Shown in pieces: positions 25,046 through 34,073 of a DNA stretch of 55,186 bases (position 1 is its first letter; the number at the start of each line of letters is the position of its first letter). Under the pieces are notes generated by a model. The model had not been told where the DNA came from and did no database searches. It worked only from the letters and a program-made list of their open reading frames with translations. The DNA lies in the NCBI GenBank assembly GCA_045613125.1, contig JAZLAM010000025.1, positions 1-55,186 of the forward strand, given 5' to 3'. A program made the position numbers and the translations under genes. The DNA is from JAFTYO01 sp045613125 (lineage in GTDB: Bacteria; Pseudomonadota; Alphaproteobacteria; RF32; CAG-239).

Positions 25046-26101
25046 TTAATTAAGTGGTAATATCGGTAAAACATTTGATCCTTTGGCTGAAGGGTCTATA
25101 ATAACAGTATCAGATTTCGATAGTACATCTTCTAATGTTTCCAAGTATAAACGTTGTGCTGTTACTTTTTTACCTTGTTTATAAGCATTATATACCAAAT
25201 TAAATCTTTGAGCATCACCTTTTGCTTTGTCTATTACAGCTTGTTTATAGGCTTCAGCTTCCTGAACGCGTTTCACTGCCTCACCTTTTGCTTTAGGTAA
25301 CACTTCGTTACGATAAGCTTCGGCCTCATTTTTATAGCGCTCCATATCAGCTTTTGCCCTCTGAACTTCGTTAAATGCATCTACAACTTGTTTTGGAGGA
25401 TCTGCTTTTTGTAATTTCACACGAACAATTACAATTCCGGAACCAAAATCATCTAACACTTTTTGTAACTCTTCTTTTGTTTCTTCTTCTACTTTTCCTC
25501 TATCACCTGTTATAATAGGTTGCATTTCTGATTGCCCCACTATTTCACGTAGTACAGATTGAGCTGCTACTCTGACTGTAACATCAGGGCTTCTTACATT
25601 AAACAAATAATCCTTAGCATCTTTGATTTTCCACACAACAGTCAAATTTATATCCACAATATTTTCATCCCCAGTCAGCATATGGCTTTCGGTAAATGAA
25701 TTGAGTGCTACACTGGAATTATTATTATAATAACGATTAGAAGACTGAGATACTTCCGTTACTCCTAAGTTGATACTTCTTTCTTGGGTTACATTGACTT
25801 TAATTACTTGTTCAATCGGAGATGGCAAATGATAATGAAGACCAGCATCTGTAGTATCTACATATTTTCCGAAACGTAACACCACACCTTGTTCACTCGG
25901 ACTTACCTGATAAAATCCAGAAACTAACCACAACAAAACAAAGCCAGCTAAAATAAACCTAATATTCGGAAACTCAAAATTATTTTTCACATTAGGAAAT
26001 TTAGCAATTTTAACCGTTTTCTTTTTCTTTGAAGTTATAATATTGGGTTCCCACTGTTCTGGAGGAAGTTCGGTTTCCCACGGATTATCTTTTTCTGCCA
26101 T
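25046..26101 (-). CDS. hflK: HflK, modulator of FtsH protease
   Basis: A Pro/Trp-containing cytoplasmic N-terminus (NPWETELPPEQWEP) precedes a TM helix at about 49-65 and an SPFH domain (SPSEQGVVLRFGKYV, then GLHYHLP and DENIVDINLTVVWKI). The C-terminal coiled coil has repeated Glu-Ala-x-Ala motifs. At 351 residues it has normal length. It starts the hflK-hflC-degP-holC group and is divergent from mrp. Confidence 0.95.
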   Translation of the reverse strand: MAEKDNPWETELPPEQWEPNIITSKKKKTVKIAKFPNVKNNFEFPNIRFILAGFVLLWLVSGFYQVSPSEQGVVLRFGKYVDTTDAGLHYHLPSPIEQVIKVNVTQERSINLGVTEVSQSSNRYYNNNSSVALNSFTESHMLTGDENIVDINLTVVWKIKDAKDYLFNVRSPDVTVRVAAQSVLREIVGQSEMQPIITGDRGKVEEETKEELQKVLDDFGSGIVIVRVKLQKADPPKQVVDAFNEVQRAKADMERYKNEAEAYRNEVLPKAKGEAVKRVQEAEAYKQAVIDKAKGDAQRFNLVYNAYKQGKKVTAQRLYLETLEDVLSKSDTVIIDPSAKGSNVLPILPLN

Positions 26102-26212
26102 TTTTTTACCTCATATTTAAAAAATAGTTTACATATAGCAATAAAATAATATAAATATATCTTAAATACAATTACACTTAAAACTATATCCACATCGTAA
26201 AGGTTTAAATAT

Positions 26213-27202
26213 ATGCAAGCACAAGAAATAGTTTCAAAATATTTTGTTAAAGAACATCTTGATAGTATCAAAATTTTCAATAGTAGACTCATCGTAACAT
26301 TAAAAAACGAACCAGAAGATATAGATAAAGCTGAAAGAGTAAAAGAAGAACTTTTACATATTGAAGGGATAAAAAATGTATCAATTATTTTTAGTGCGGA
26401 AATAATTACAAAACCTATTATATCCGAAAATACAAATTGGAAAATTAGAGGAGTAAAAAAAATAATAGGAATTGCTTCTGGTAAAGGAGGAGTCGGTAAA
26501 TCTACCACAGCTGTGAATTTAGCATTATCTTTATCAAATTTAGGACTAAAAGTAGCAATTTTTGATGCTGATATTTATGGACCATCATTACCCACAATGT
26601 TAGGTTTTGAAAATACCCCTATTATATCTTTAGATGGTAAAACTTTTGAACCTTTTCCGGTGTTTGGCATTAAAGCTACTTCAATTGGTGCTATAATCAA
26701 TCGAGATACTCCATTAATTTGGCGTGGAGCAAAAGCTTGTAGTACAATTGAACAATTATTAACTCAAACCAATTGGGGGGATATTGATGTTATGATAATC
26801 GATATGCCTCCTGGTACAGGTGATATACAAATCACACTATCTCAAAAAATATTATTTGATGGATCTGTGATTATTTCAACTCCTCAGGATATTGCACTTA
26901 TTGATGCTGTAAAAGGTGTCAATATGTTCAAAAAAATTGGAGTTAAAATTTTAGGTATCGTTGAAAATATGAGTTATTATTTGTGTGAAAAATGTGGACA
27001 TAGAGCTAACATCTTTGGCCATGATGGTGCAAAAAAAACTGCTAAAGAGTTAGGAGTACAATTTTTAGGAGAAATTCCTCTCCATTTTGATATACGTGAA
27101 AATGCTGACAATGGAACACCTATAGTTATGGCAATACCAAACAGCCCTCACACAAAAGCATACGAAAAAATAGCAAAAAAAATTATGGAGCAACTAAATT
27201 AA
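26213..27202 (+). CDS. mrp: Mrp/ApbC-type Fe-S cluster carrier ATPase
   Basis: Mrp-like ATPases bind and deliver Fe-S clusters in the cytosol. A short MIP18/DUF59-like N-terminus (1-65) precedes the deviant Walker A SGKGGVGKST (residues 89-98), DADIYGPS, and WGDIDVMIIDMPPGTGD. The cluster-binding CxxC is Cys258-x2-Cys261 in LCEKCGH. At 329 residues it is typical. An AAAGG stands about nine bases before the ATG. The convergent deacetylase gene ends only 10 bp away, with no terminator between them. Confidence 0.93.
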   Translation: MQAQEIVSKYFVKEHLDSIKIFNSRLIVTLKNEPEDIDKAERVKEELLHIEGIKNVSIIFSAEIITKPIISENTNWKIRGVKKIIGIASGKGGVGKSTTAVNLALSLSNLGLKVAIFDADIYGPSLPTMLGFENTPIISLDGKTFEPFPVFGIKATSIGAIINRDTPLIWRGAKACSTIEQLLTQTNWGDIDVMIIDMPPGTGDIQITLSQKILFDGSVIISTPQDIALIDAVKGVNMFKKIGVKILGIVENMSYYLCEKCGHRANIFGHDGAKKTAKELGVQFLGEIPLHFDIRENADNGTPIVMAIPNSPHTKAYEKIAKKIMEQLN

Positions 27203-27212
27203 ATATATATTG

Positions 27213-28259
27213 CTAATCTTTATTGTTTTTTTGAATAATTTCACTTACATGTACAAGCTTGAATTGTTTATCTTTTAGACTTTCCACCCAATCTTTAAGT
27301 GCAAGATATGTTTGACTTTTAGGATGACAAATTGCAATTGCAAACCCTTTTTTCTGTGCAATTTGCTCTGTTTTTTGTAATTGATTTAATATATAATCAT
27401 AATCATTCTTATTATCTAGAAAAACGTCTCTTTCCGCAAATTTGATACCATTTTTCATAGCTAAATCTTTACCTTTTGATGAAGATGAAGTTTTAGAGTC
27501 TAAGAAAAACATATCACGCTGTTTCAATATATTCATAATATACCCTAATTTCTCAGCATCTTCGGTAAATTTACTTCCCATATGATTATTAACTCCGCTG
27601 ATTTCAATGTTATCAAACTTTTGCAACATTTGTATAAACAACTCATCTATTTGTTTTTTAGTCATATTTGTTTTTAATGTGTCTGGAGCTAAATCAGCCG
27701 CAACCTTAGGTTCCATCGGAGCGTGTATCATAATCTCATGTCCTGAGGTTTTAGCTTGATTTACCAAACTTGATAAATTTGATCCATATGTCAAAAATGA
27801 AGATGTTAAAGGGGCTTTAATTGATATGATATCAAAAGTTCGTTTTTTGTTAATTCCCATATCATCAATAACAATAGCTATTAAAGGATACTCAGGTTCT
27901 TTTTCCTTTGCATCTACATTATCATCCTGATCCTTTCCCAAATTATTTTCATTACTAATATCTAAAGTAATATCAGAACGTTCTTCTTTCTCATTATTTA
28001 TTTCCGTAAAAAATATATCTTCATCTGCAGCAAAATACTCATGATTTAAAATAAAATCACCTATTAAATCTTGTGATTTATCGTATACTGTCTCCTCTTG
28101 TGTAACAACAATAACAGGTGCTTGTACCTTATTTTGAGTTTTATTTTCGTAAAAAACAACTCCTATTCCCAAACATATGGCAAATGAAATCAATACAAGG
28201 GTTATCGTTTGTGATAACGATACCCTTGAAATTGAGTTATTTTTTTTCTCTTTTTTCAA
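27213..28259 (-). CDS. Divergent polysaccharide deacetylase family protein
   Basis: This is an envelope protein with a basic N-terminus and one TM segment (about 15-35), an acidic linker, and from about residue 120 a divergent polysaccharide deacetylase domain (COG2861): AIVIDDMGIN, then HAPMEP, NNHMGSKFT, and AICHP near the end. The IDDMG Asp and the His residues are those expected at the metal site. The likely start is TTG at 28259, right behind the lysS stop, with AAGAGAG about seven bases upstream; longer frames also begin with TTG but lack a Shine-Dalgarno. The substrate is unknown. Confidence 0.8.
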   Translation of the reverse strand: MKKEKKNNSISRVSLSQTITLVLISFAICLGIGVVFYENKTQNKVQAPVIVVTQEETVYDKSQDLIGDFILNHEYFAADEDIFFTEINNEKEERSDITLDISNENNLGKDQDDNVDAKEKEPEYPLIAIVIDDMGINKKRTFDIISIKAPLTSSFLTYGSNLSSLVNQAKTSGHEIMIHAPMEPKVAADLAPDTLKTNMTKKQIDELFIQMLQKFDNIEISGVNNHMGSKFTEDAEKLGYIMNILKQRDMFFLDSKTSSSSKGKDLAMKNGIKFAERDVFLDNKNDYDYILNQLQKTEQIAQKKGFAIAICHPKSQTYLALKDWVESLKDKQFKLVHVSEIIQKNNKD

Positions 28260-28260
28260 T

Positions 28261-29745
28261 CTAATCTCTCTTACGTAATGTCGGAAATGCAATTACATCT
28301 CTAATGGTTTCAGCTCCTGTTAAGAAAATTGCCAAACGATCAATCCCCATACCTAAACCTCCTGATGGTGGAAAACCATTTTCTAAAGCTATGATAAAAT
28401 CTTCATCAAGCATTTGAGCCTCATCATCTCCTGCTTCACGAGCCTGTCCTTGCATATCAAAACGTTCTTTCTGCTCTAATGGATTAGCAAGCTCAGAATA
28501 TGCACAACCCAATTCCATTCCAGCAACATAAGCATCAAAATGCTCAACTAAACGTGGGTTTGAACGATGCGTTTTAGCTAGAGGAGATATATCTCTTGGC
28601 ATATCCATAACCAAAATAGGTTGTATCAAATTAGGTTCAACTTTAACATCAAACACTTCTTGAACAACTTTTCCCCAAGATGGACAATCAGAGGCATCAA
28701 CTCCAACTGATTTAGCCATAGCAACAGCTTCCTCCAAAGTGTTAGCTTCCATCAAATCAATATCGGCATATTCTTTTACCAATTCAACAATTGATTTCCG
28801 AGCAAAAGGTTTACCTAAATCAATTTCATGTTCACCAAACTTAACAACCGTTGTCCCTAATACTGATTTCGCAACATAAGCTATCAAATCAGGAATTAAA
28901 TCAGCCATTGTATTATAGTCAGCATAAGCTTGATATGCCTCTAATGCAGTAAACTCAGGATTATGTTTCTTATCAAGACCTTCATTTCTAAAATTACGAC
29001 CAATTTCAAAAACCTTATCAAAACCACCGATAACCAATCTTTTAAGATATAATTCAGGTGCAATTCGTAAATATAAATCAGTATCTAAAGTATTATGATG
29101 CGTAATAAAAGGCTTTGCATTTGCGCCTCCCATAATAGGATGAAGCATAGGAGTTTCTACTTCCAAAAAACCATGTTCCTCAAAATAGCGTCTGATTGCA
29201 GATGTTATTTGACAACGTTTCTTAAAAATCTCTCTACTATCATCGTTTACAATAAAATCAACATAACGTTGACGATAACGAGCTTCTACATCTGTCAAAC
29301 CATGAAATTTTTCAGGTAATGGTTGTAATGACTTGGATATAATATCAAACTTTTCTGCTGCAACAGAAAGTTCTCCTCTCGGAGTACGTCTTATATATCC
29401 GGTTACACCAACAATATCACCTACGTCTAAACATTTTAATCGCTCTAAATCTTCTTCGCTTAAATGATTTTTATGGCAGAATATTTGAATTTTTCCGCTT
29501 TTATCTTTTAAATCAATAAACATACCGCTGTTTCTTACAGCCATTGCTCTACCTGCAATTGTAACACGATCTTCTGTATCTGTTCCTGTCTCTAAATCTT
29601 TATATTTATCTTGCAAATCGGCAGCATAAGCATTCGGTTCAAACTTGTAAGGATACGGATTGTAACCTTTTTCTTGCAGTGTTTTTAATTTTGCGAGTCT
29701 TGATTCGCGATGAATATTTGTTTCTGTTGACATTTTTTTATCCAT
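28261..29745 (-). CDS. lysS: Lysyl-tRNA synthetase, class II
   Basis: An N-terminal OB-fold anticodon-binding domain (VTIAGRAMAVRNSGMFIDL) is followed by the class II catalytic core: motif 1 around FLEVETPMLHPIMGGANAKP, motif 2 FEIGRNFRNEG, and motif 3 GLGMGIDRLAIFL near the C-terminus. At 494 residues it has normal length. Starts at 29745 (ATG GAT) and 29733 (ATG TCA) are both possible; only the second has a weak GGA in front. Confidence 0.97.
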   Translation of the reverse strand: MDKKMSTETNIHRESRLAKLKTLQEKGYNPYPYKFEPNAYAADLQDKYKDLETGTDTEDRVTIAGRAMAVRNSGMFIDLKDKSGKIQIFCHKNHLSEEDLERLKCLDVGDIVGVTGYIRRTPRGELSVAAEKFDIISKSLQPLPEKFHGLTDVEARYRQRYVDFIVNDDSREIFKKRCQITSAIRRYFEEHGFLEVETPMLHPIMGGANAKPFITHHNTLDTDLYLRIAPELYLKRLVIGGFDKVFEIGRNFRNEGLDKKHNPEFTALEAYQAYADYNTMADLIPDLIAYVAKSVLGTTVVKFGEHEIDLGKPFARKSIVELVKEYADIDLMEANTLEEAVAMAKSVGVDASDCPSWGKVVQEVFDVKVEPNLIQPILVMDMPRDISPLAKTHRSNPRLVEHFDAYVAGMELGCAYSELANPLEQKERFDMQGQAREAGDDEAQMLDEDFIIALENGFPPSGGLGMGIDRLAIFLTGAETIRDVIAFPTLRKRD

Positions 29746-29912
29746 TTATACTGTTATATTTATTTCCAATGCTACTATATACACCTAAATTTGTTTTTTC
29801 AATAGCTATTTTCATATATAGCAACAAAATTAACATTTATATTTCTCATTTACTCTCTCTTGAATTTGATTTTATTACAATTAAATTTATCTAAAAATAA
29901 AGGAGTAAAACC

Positions 29913-31112
29913 GTGTCTGTTTTAGAAAATCAAAAAAAAGATTTGAGTTTACTAAACGTTGTATCGTTAGGACTTGGTTCAATCATAGGAGCGGGTATTT
30001 TTGCTTTGTTAGGACAAGTTATTTTACTTGCCGGAAATATGACATATATTGCTTTTTTTGTGGCAGGAATTACTGCTGTTTTTTCGGGATATTCTTACGC
30101 CAAACTTGCTGGTCGCTATCCACAATCCGGTGGCCTTACCGACTATTTTCATATTGCATTTAAAACTAAATTTATTTCCGGCGGACTTTCTTTAATATAT
30201 ATGATAGCATCGGCAGTTTCCATAGCAATGCTTGCAAAATCTTTCGGAATATACGCTGTTGAACTTATCAAACCGATATCAAATCATTTACTTTATACCA
30301 ATTTATTTGCAGTCGGAATAACCATTGTTTTAGCTTGGCTTAATATGCAAACTGCCGCAGATGTAGGATGGGTGGAAACATTTATCGTTATCCTAAAATT
30401 ATCTATCCTTATTATAATAATAGCAGCAGCTTATTACCAATCAGATTTACAACTTACTTTTATTTCATCGAAGAAAATTGAACATTTTGACTTCTTACAT
30501 AGTGTTGGTGTTACTTTTTTTGCATATGCCGGCTACGGAGTTATAACAAATGCTGCCGCAAATGTTCATAAACCCAAAAGAACAATGGCTTTAGCAATTT
30601 ATATAACTCTTATCATCGTTATGCTTGTTTACCTTAATTTAGCATATGTAGTTTTAAATTATACACCGCAATCAGATTTATTACACGATCCTGAAACTTC
30701 AATTGCTTTGGTTGCCAATACACTTTTGGGTAAATGGGGATATTATTTTCTTTATTTAGCCGCCGGCCTTGCCTTTATATCAGGTATAAATGCAACATTT
30801 TTTAGTATGTTCAGAATCTCTCAAGCATTAGGTAAATTTCATGTTTTACCTGTAATATACACCATACCTCTTACCAAGAATGCTACATACGGTAACGCCT
30901 TCACAAGTTTTTTAATTATATTATCTATCATTTTTATGGATTTTTCATCTATCGTAAATTTATCAAGTGCTGCTTTTTTACTAAGTTATCTCGGAATTTT
31001 TGCAGCCAACTGGAAACTAAGAAAAGAAACAAAATCGTCACCTGATATTATATTATTCGGAAGCGCTCTGATGAGTGTAATTTTAGTAGGTTTTATCGTC
31101 AGTCTTATGTAA
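29913..31112 (+). CDS. APC-superfamily amino acid permease
   Basis: The N-terminus has the APC signature (SLLNVVSLGLGSIIGAGIFA) in TM1, and about ten to twelve hydrophobic helices fill the 399 residues. GRYPQSGGLTDYFHIAF in the TM2-TM3 region is also typical. The start is GTG with AAAGGAG ahead of it. The substrate cannot be deduced. The last 30 bp overlap tail-to-tail with the GNAT gene on the other strand. Confidence 0.88.
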   Translation: MSVLENQKKDLSLLNVVSLGLGSIIGAGIFALLGQVILLAGNMTYIAFFVAGITAVFSGYSYAKLAGRYPQSGGLTDYFHIAFKTKFISGGLSLIYMIASAVSIAMLAKSFGIYAVELIKPISNHLLYTNLFAVGITIVLAWLNMQTAADVGWVETFIVILKLSILIIIIAAAYYQSDLQLTFISSKKIEHFDFLHSVGVTFFAYAGYGVITNAAANVHKPKRTMALAIYITLIIVMLVYLNLAYVVLNYTPQSDLLHDPETSIALVANTLLGKWGYYFLYLAAGLAFISGINATFFSMFRISQALGKFHVLPVIYTIPLTKNATYGNAFTSFLIILSIIFMDFSSIVNLSSAAFLLSYLGIFAANWKLRKETKSSPDIILFGSALMSVILVGFIVSLM

Positions 31113-31742
31113 CGACTTTACAAAAGATTTATCTGTCTGTTCAATATGCGGATTTTCCGCATCTTTAATTTTTCTTACCTTATCTGTTAAGTTTTTAATT
31201 CTATTTACGGCATTTTCTTCAACATTATCAAACCATTCTCCCTCTTTGGCATTTATAATATCGGCACTTGTTTGAATTGTGATATATTTATCAGGCTTAT
31301 TAATTTTGCAACAAACAGGCACGAGTGTCATACCGTTTTGTTCAACAACAGGAGTATCAGGGATTTTTTCAAAACCATCTCTACGCCATCTGTTTAATAA
31401 TTCTTTTTTGCAAATACCATAAACTGTTTCATAGCCTTTTTGTGCCACAAACTCCATTCCCTTTTGCATAATCAATTCAGAAGTATCTGTTTTACGAAAA
31501 TCTCTTAAAACACACATACGCTCCATTTTAACAAAATTACTGAAATATCTGATACGCATTGTTCCTATAGGTTTATTTTCATAAATTGCTAAAACATGTG
31601 TTGCGCTATGGTCGTTTCCGTCAAATTCTTTTTGTGGACTAATGTTTTGTTCTTCGACAAAGACCTCACGACGAACTTGCATCGCCTGAGCATACTCTTC
31701 ATCATTTGATACGATGACTATGTTTATTTTGTTTGTTACCAT
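31083..31742 (-). CDS. GNAT-family acyltransferase with a C-terminal extension
   Basis: Residues 1-150 fit a GNAT fold of the type with REVFVEEQNISPQKEFDGND, then HVLAIYENKPIGTMRIRYF and KMERMCVLRDFRKT. The N-terminal block resembles acyl-homoserine-lactone-synthase-like and PA2271-like acetyltransferases. A Lys/Asp-rich tail of about 60 residues follows. It is divergent from the small LysR-type gene and the two share a 65-94-bp intergenic region with a perfect palindrome. No substrate is evident. Confidence 0.75.
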   Translation of the reverse strand: MVTNKINIVIVSNDEEYAQAMQVRREVFVEEQNISPQKEFDGNDHSATHVLAIYENKPIGTMRIRYFSNFVKMERMCVLRDFRKTDTSELIMQKGMEFVAQKGYETVYGICKKELLNRWRRDGFEKIPDTPVVEQNGMTLVPVCCKINKPDKYITIQTSADIINAKEGEWFDNVEENAVNRIKNLTDKVRKIKDAENPHIEQTDKSFVKSLHKTDDKTY

Positions 31743-31765
31743 ATGGAGATTATATATTGACTTAA

Positions 31766-31788
31766 ACTAATTTAGTATATACTAATTT
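31766..31788. promoter_or_regulatory. Candidate operator: palindrome inside a direct repeat
   Basis: TTAGTATATACTAA (31772-31785) is a perfect 14-bp palindrome. It overlaps two copies of ACTAATTT (31766-31773 and 31781-31788) spaced 15 bp apart. A TTGACT at 31757-31762 could be a -35 for the plus strand. It lies between the GNAT gene and the truncated LysR gene, where an autoregulatory site would be expected. Confidence 0.45.
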
Positions 31789-31820
31789 GATAATAAGGTA
31801 TATATTTTGGGGAGGTTGTT

Positions 31821-31847
31821 ATGGAGTTTTTCTCAAATGTCCGTTAA
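31821..31847 (+). CDS. Possible 8-codon leader peptide
   Basis: ATG at 31821 is preceded by a strong GGGGAGG (31809-31815) and opens an 8-residue frame (MEFFSNVR) that stops at 31845-31847. The stop overlaps the start of the LysR-type gene (ATG 31837) in another frame. Translation of the leader would bring ribosomes to that start, so coupling is plausible. It could also be chance. Confidence 0.35.
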   Translation: MEFFSNVR

Positions 31848-32382
31848 AACAAAATCTATTTTATTCCGCGATTTGCTTTACTTACGCGAAGTTGTTGAAC
31901 ACACAAATATAAATACGACTGCTGAAAAAAACGGGATTAAAACTTCAAATTTAAGTAAAATTATTAAAGATTTGGAAAATATCACTCAAAAACAACTTTT
32001 CCATCGTTCAAATAAAGGAGTGATACCAACTGATGAGGCTGTGAAACTGTCCGTTTTAATATCTGAATTAGAAAAAGTATTTGACAATATATCAAAAGAA
32101 CTATTTAAACAAGAAAACAAAAAATCATTAGCTTTATATATTCCTGATAATATGGAACTTAAAAATTTGAACCTATTTAAACAATCTGAAATTACGTTTA
32201 GCCAAGATAAAAATAATGCTGATGTTATCATCAGTTATAAAAAACCTGAAAACAGCCAAAAACTTATAGTTGTTGAAAATTATATTGGTACAGATTTTAA
32301 ACAAAAAATCTGGGTGTCAGCAGTTAATTCAAAACAAGCTATAGAGTTAGCCCGCTTTATAATTGGTCAGATACATCTTTAA
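31837..32382 (+). CDS. Truncated LysR-type regulator (HTH with short C-terminal part)
   Basis: Residues about 8-70 are a LysR winged HTH (LREVVEHTNINTTAEKNGIKTSNLSKIIKDLE, here read in parts, followed by LFHRSNKGVIPTDEA). The remaining 110 residues are far shorter than the usual 200-residue effector domain and show only fragments of it (NADVIISYKKPE, then IWVSAVNS). The total is 181 residues. The start at ATG 31837 has GGAG ten bases upstream. It overlaps the full LysR gene tail-to-tail by 26 bp. It may act as a stand-alone DNA-binding or dimerising partner. Confidence 0.65.
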   Translation: MSVKTKSILFRDLLYLREVVEHTNINTTAEKNGIKTSNLSKIIKDLENITQKQLFHRSNKGVIPTDEAVKLSVLISELEKVFDNISKELFKQENKKSLALYIPDNMELKNLNLFKQSEITFSQDKNNADVIISYKKPENSQKLIVVENYIGTDFKQKIWVSAVNSKQAIELARFIIGQIHL

Positions 32383-33247
32383 TAAACTTTGTTAAGGCCT
32401 TGATTTTATCAATATCTTTAACTTCATTACGAACAACAAGCCAATATTTATGAGATAAATTCAAATTCAAATTCAAATTTGATAATTCTATAAGGTCATG
32501 TTCTTTTGATGCTATTCCTTTAGGTAAAAAACCAATTCCTATTCCATCTTTAATAAGCTGCAACAACATTGTCGAAGAATTAGTACTTGCTGATATATTT
32601 TTTACATCAGAAATAAATATATCCCACTTTTTCCATACTTCTGAATAATTAGATTTGTTACAAATACGGTGATTTTCCTGTACATCTTTTATGCTTTTAG
32701 GATATCCGAAACGGGATAAATATGTTTTAGATGCAAAAAAGGAAAACTTTAAATCATAACATTTTATAATTTTTAATGAATTATCTTTAGGTTCTTCATA
32801 AATCATTGCCATATCAAATTGATCAGACTTAGGTCTGTCCGGAGAGCATAAAACTTCTATATTGACATTGGGGTATTTACTGTAAAATTCTGAAAAACAA
32901 TCTGATACATAACAAATTCCTATACCATCGGTTGTCCATAATCTTATATCTCCTGACACATGAAAAGCTTTTATATTCAAATTATAAGATCGATTTATAA
33001 TATTTTCCAAATTACATGCAATTGTATAAACTTCTTTTCCAGCTTCGGTTAATTTTACTCCATTATAAATTCTGCTAATAAGAATTTCACCTAATTCTTC
33101 TTCTAATTCTCTTATTTGCACCGACAAATTCGATTGCTTCATATTGTTCTTTTCTGCCGCTTTTGAAATTGAACCATACTTAACTGCTGAACTTAAACAA
33201 AAAAGCTGTCTGGCTCTTATTAACGAGCTTTTGATACTATGTCCCAT
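32357..33247 (-). CDS. LysR-type transcriptional regulator
   Basis: The N-terminal HTH reads ISKAAEKNNMKQSNLSVQIR followed by ELEEELGEILISR, and the periplasmic-binding-like effector domain runs from about 90 to 296 (GDIRLWTTDGIG, then FDMAMIYEEP and LLQLIKDGIGIGFLPKG). The ATG at 33247 is used; a TTG at 33259 is also in frame and neither has a clear Shine-Dalgarno. The C-terminus carries a Asn-Leu repeat (LNLNLNLS) encoded by a short slippage-prone tract. Targets are unknown. Confidence 0.88.
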   Translation of the reverse strand: MGHSIKSSLIRARQLFCLSSAVKYGSISKAAEKNNMKQSNLSVQIRELEEELGEILISRIYNGVKLTEAGKEVYTIACNLENIINRSYNLNIKAFHVSGDIRLWTTDGIGICYVSDCFSEFYSKYPNVNIEVLCSPDRPKSDQFDMAMIYEEPKDNSLKIIKCYDLKFSFFASKTYLSRFGYPKSIKDVQENHRICNKSNYSEVWKKWDIFISDVKNISASTNSSTMLLQLIKDGIGIGFLPKGIASKEHDLIELSNLNLNLNLSHKYWLVVRNEVKDIDKIKALTKFIKDVSDQL

Positions 33248-33356
33248 TTTATATACCAATCATATGAAATTAGTTTCTTCCTTTTTGTTTATATAACATA
33301 TAAAATGTTATGCAATACAAAAAAGCAAATATCAATAAAAATCTTGGGAGTTAACT

Positions 33357-33521
33357 ATGAATAACAAAATTAGCAAAATTAAAACAATAAACCTTAATTT
33401 TTATCGTTTAATAAAAGATTTAAGAAGAAATAAACTTCATCGTAGCGCTAAAATAGCAAAATACGCATACGAAGAGTTTTTTCAAGAATTGTCTGAAATG
33501 TTTAAAACTCACATTAGTTAA
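33357..33521 (+). CDS. Small basic protein, 54 residues
   Basis: GGGAG (33346-33350) lies six bases before the ATG. The product is strongly basic (many Lys/Arg, few acids) with an amphipathic helix around FYRLIKDLRRNKLHRSAKIA and a more acidic tail (EEFFQELSEMF). It lies between the LysR gene and the XRE repressor and overlaps the end of the latter by 8 bp, tail to tail. No family is recognised. The strong ribosome-binding site is the main argument that it is expressed. Confidence 0.5.
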   Translation: MNNKISKIKTINLNFYRLIKDLRRNKLHRSAKIAKYAYEEFFQELSEMFKTHIS

Positions 33522-33858
33522 AATGTTTAAAAAGTAAAATCAATTCATCTAAGATATAATCTAACACTTTATCATTAGAATATTTCAATTTTTCTATGAT
33601 ATATTGTTCCTTATTGAGTCTACTTTTACTCTTGTTTTGATTGATATCAAGTTCTAACAAATAATCTATACTAACATTGAATGTTTGAGATATTTTATAT
33701 ATCATGACAAGATCCGGAATAACTAATCCTCTTTCTAGATTAGAAATAGTTCTCCAACTGACATCACACTTATAAGCAAGTTCTTCTTGTGTAATTGAAG
33801 CACTTTCCCGTAAGGCTTTTACCTTTAGTGCTAAAGATTTTTTTATTTTATCCTTCAT
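33514..33858 (-). CDS. XRE-family helix-turn-helix repressor
   Basis: Residues 10-68 are a Cro/CI-type HTH: LKVKALRESASITQEELAYKCDV in its first helices, then WRTISNLERGLVIPDLV as recognition region and a final Asn-Val-Ser-Ile-Asp-Tyr-Leu-Leu. The rest (about 45 residues) is Lys-rich and helical and may dimerise. It is divergent from fucO (215 bp away) and could regulate it, but this is positional only. Confidence 0.88.
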   Translation of the reverse strand: MKDKIKKSLALKVKALRESASITQEELAYKCDVSWRTISNLERGLVIPDLVMIYKISQTFNVSIDYLLELDINQNKSKSRLNKEQYIIEKLKYSNDKVLDYILDELILLFKHFN

Positions 33859-34073
33859 GATATATCTCTCATAATTTGTATTTCATAATATATTTTTATC
33901 CTGTAATGTATTGTTACACCAGTAAGTTGTTTTCATAAATAAGCATTTTCAAACAACAAAATGTTACTTAACAAACTCAGAAACTGTAAATGATTTAAAA
34001 AAATAATAGATATTTTGAAAAAATATGATATTATGACACAGTAATTATAATTATTGTTTTGAGGAGAAACAAG

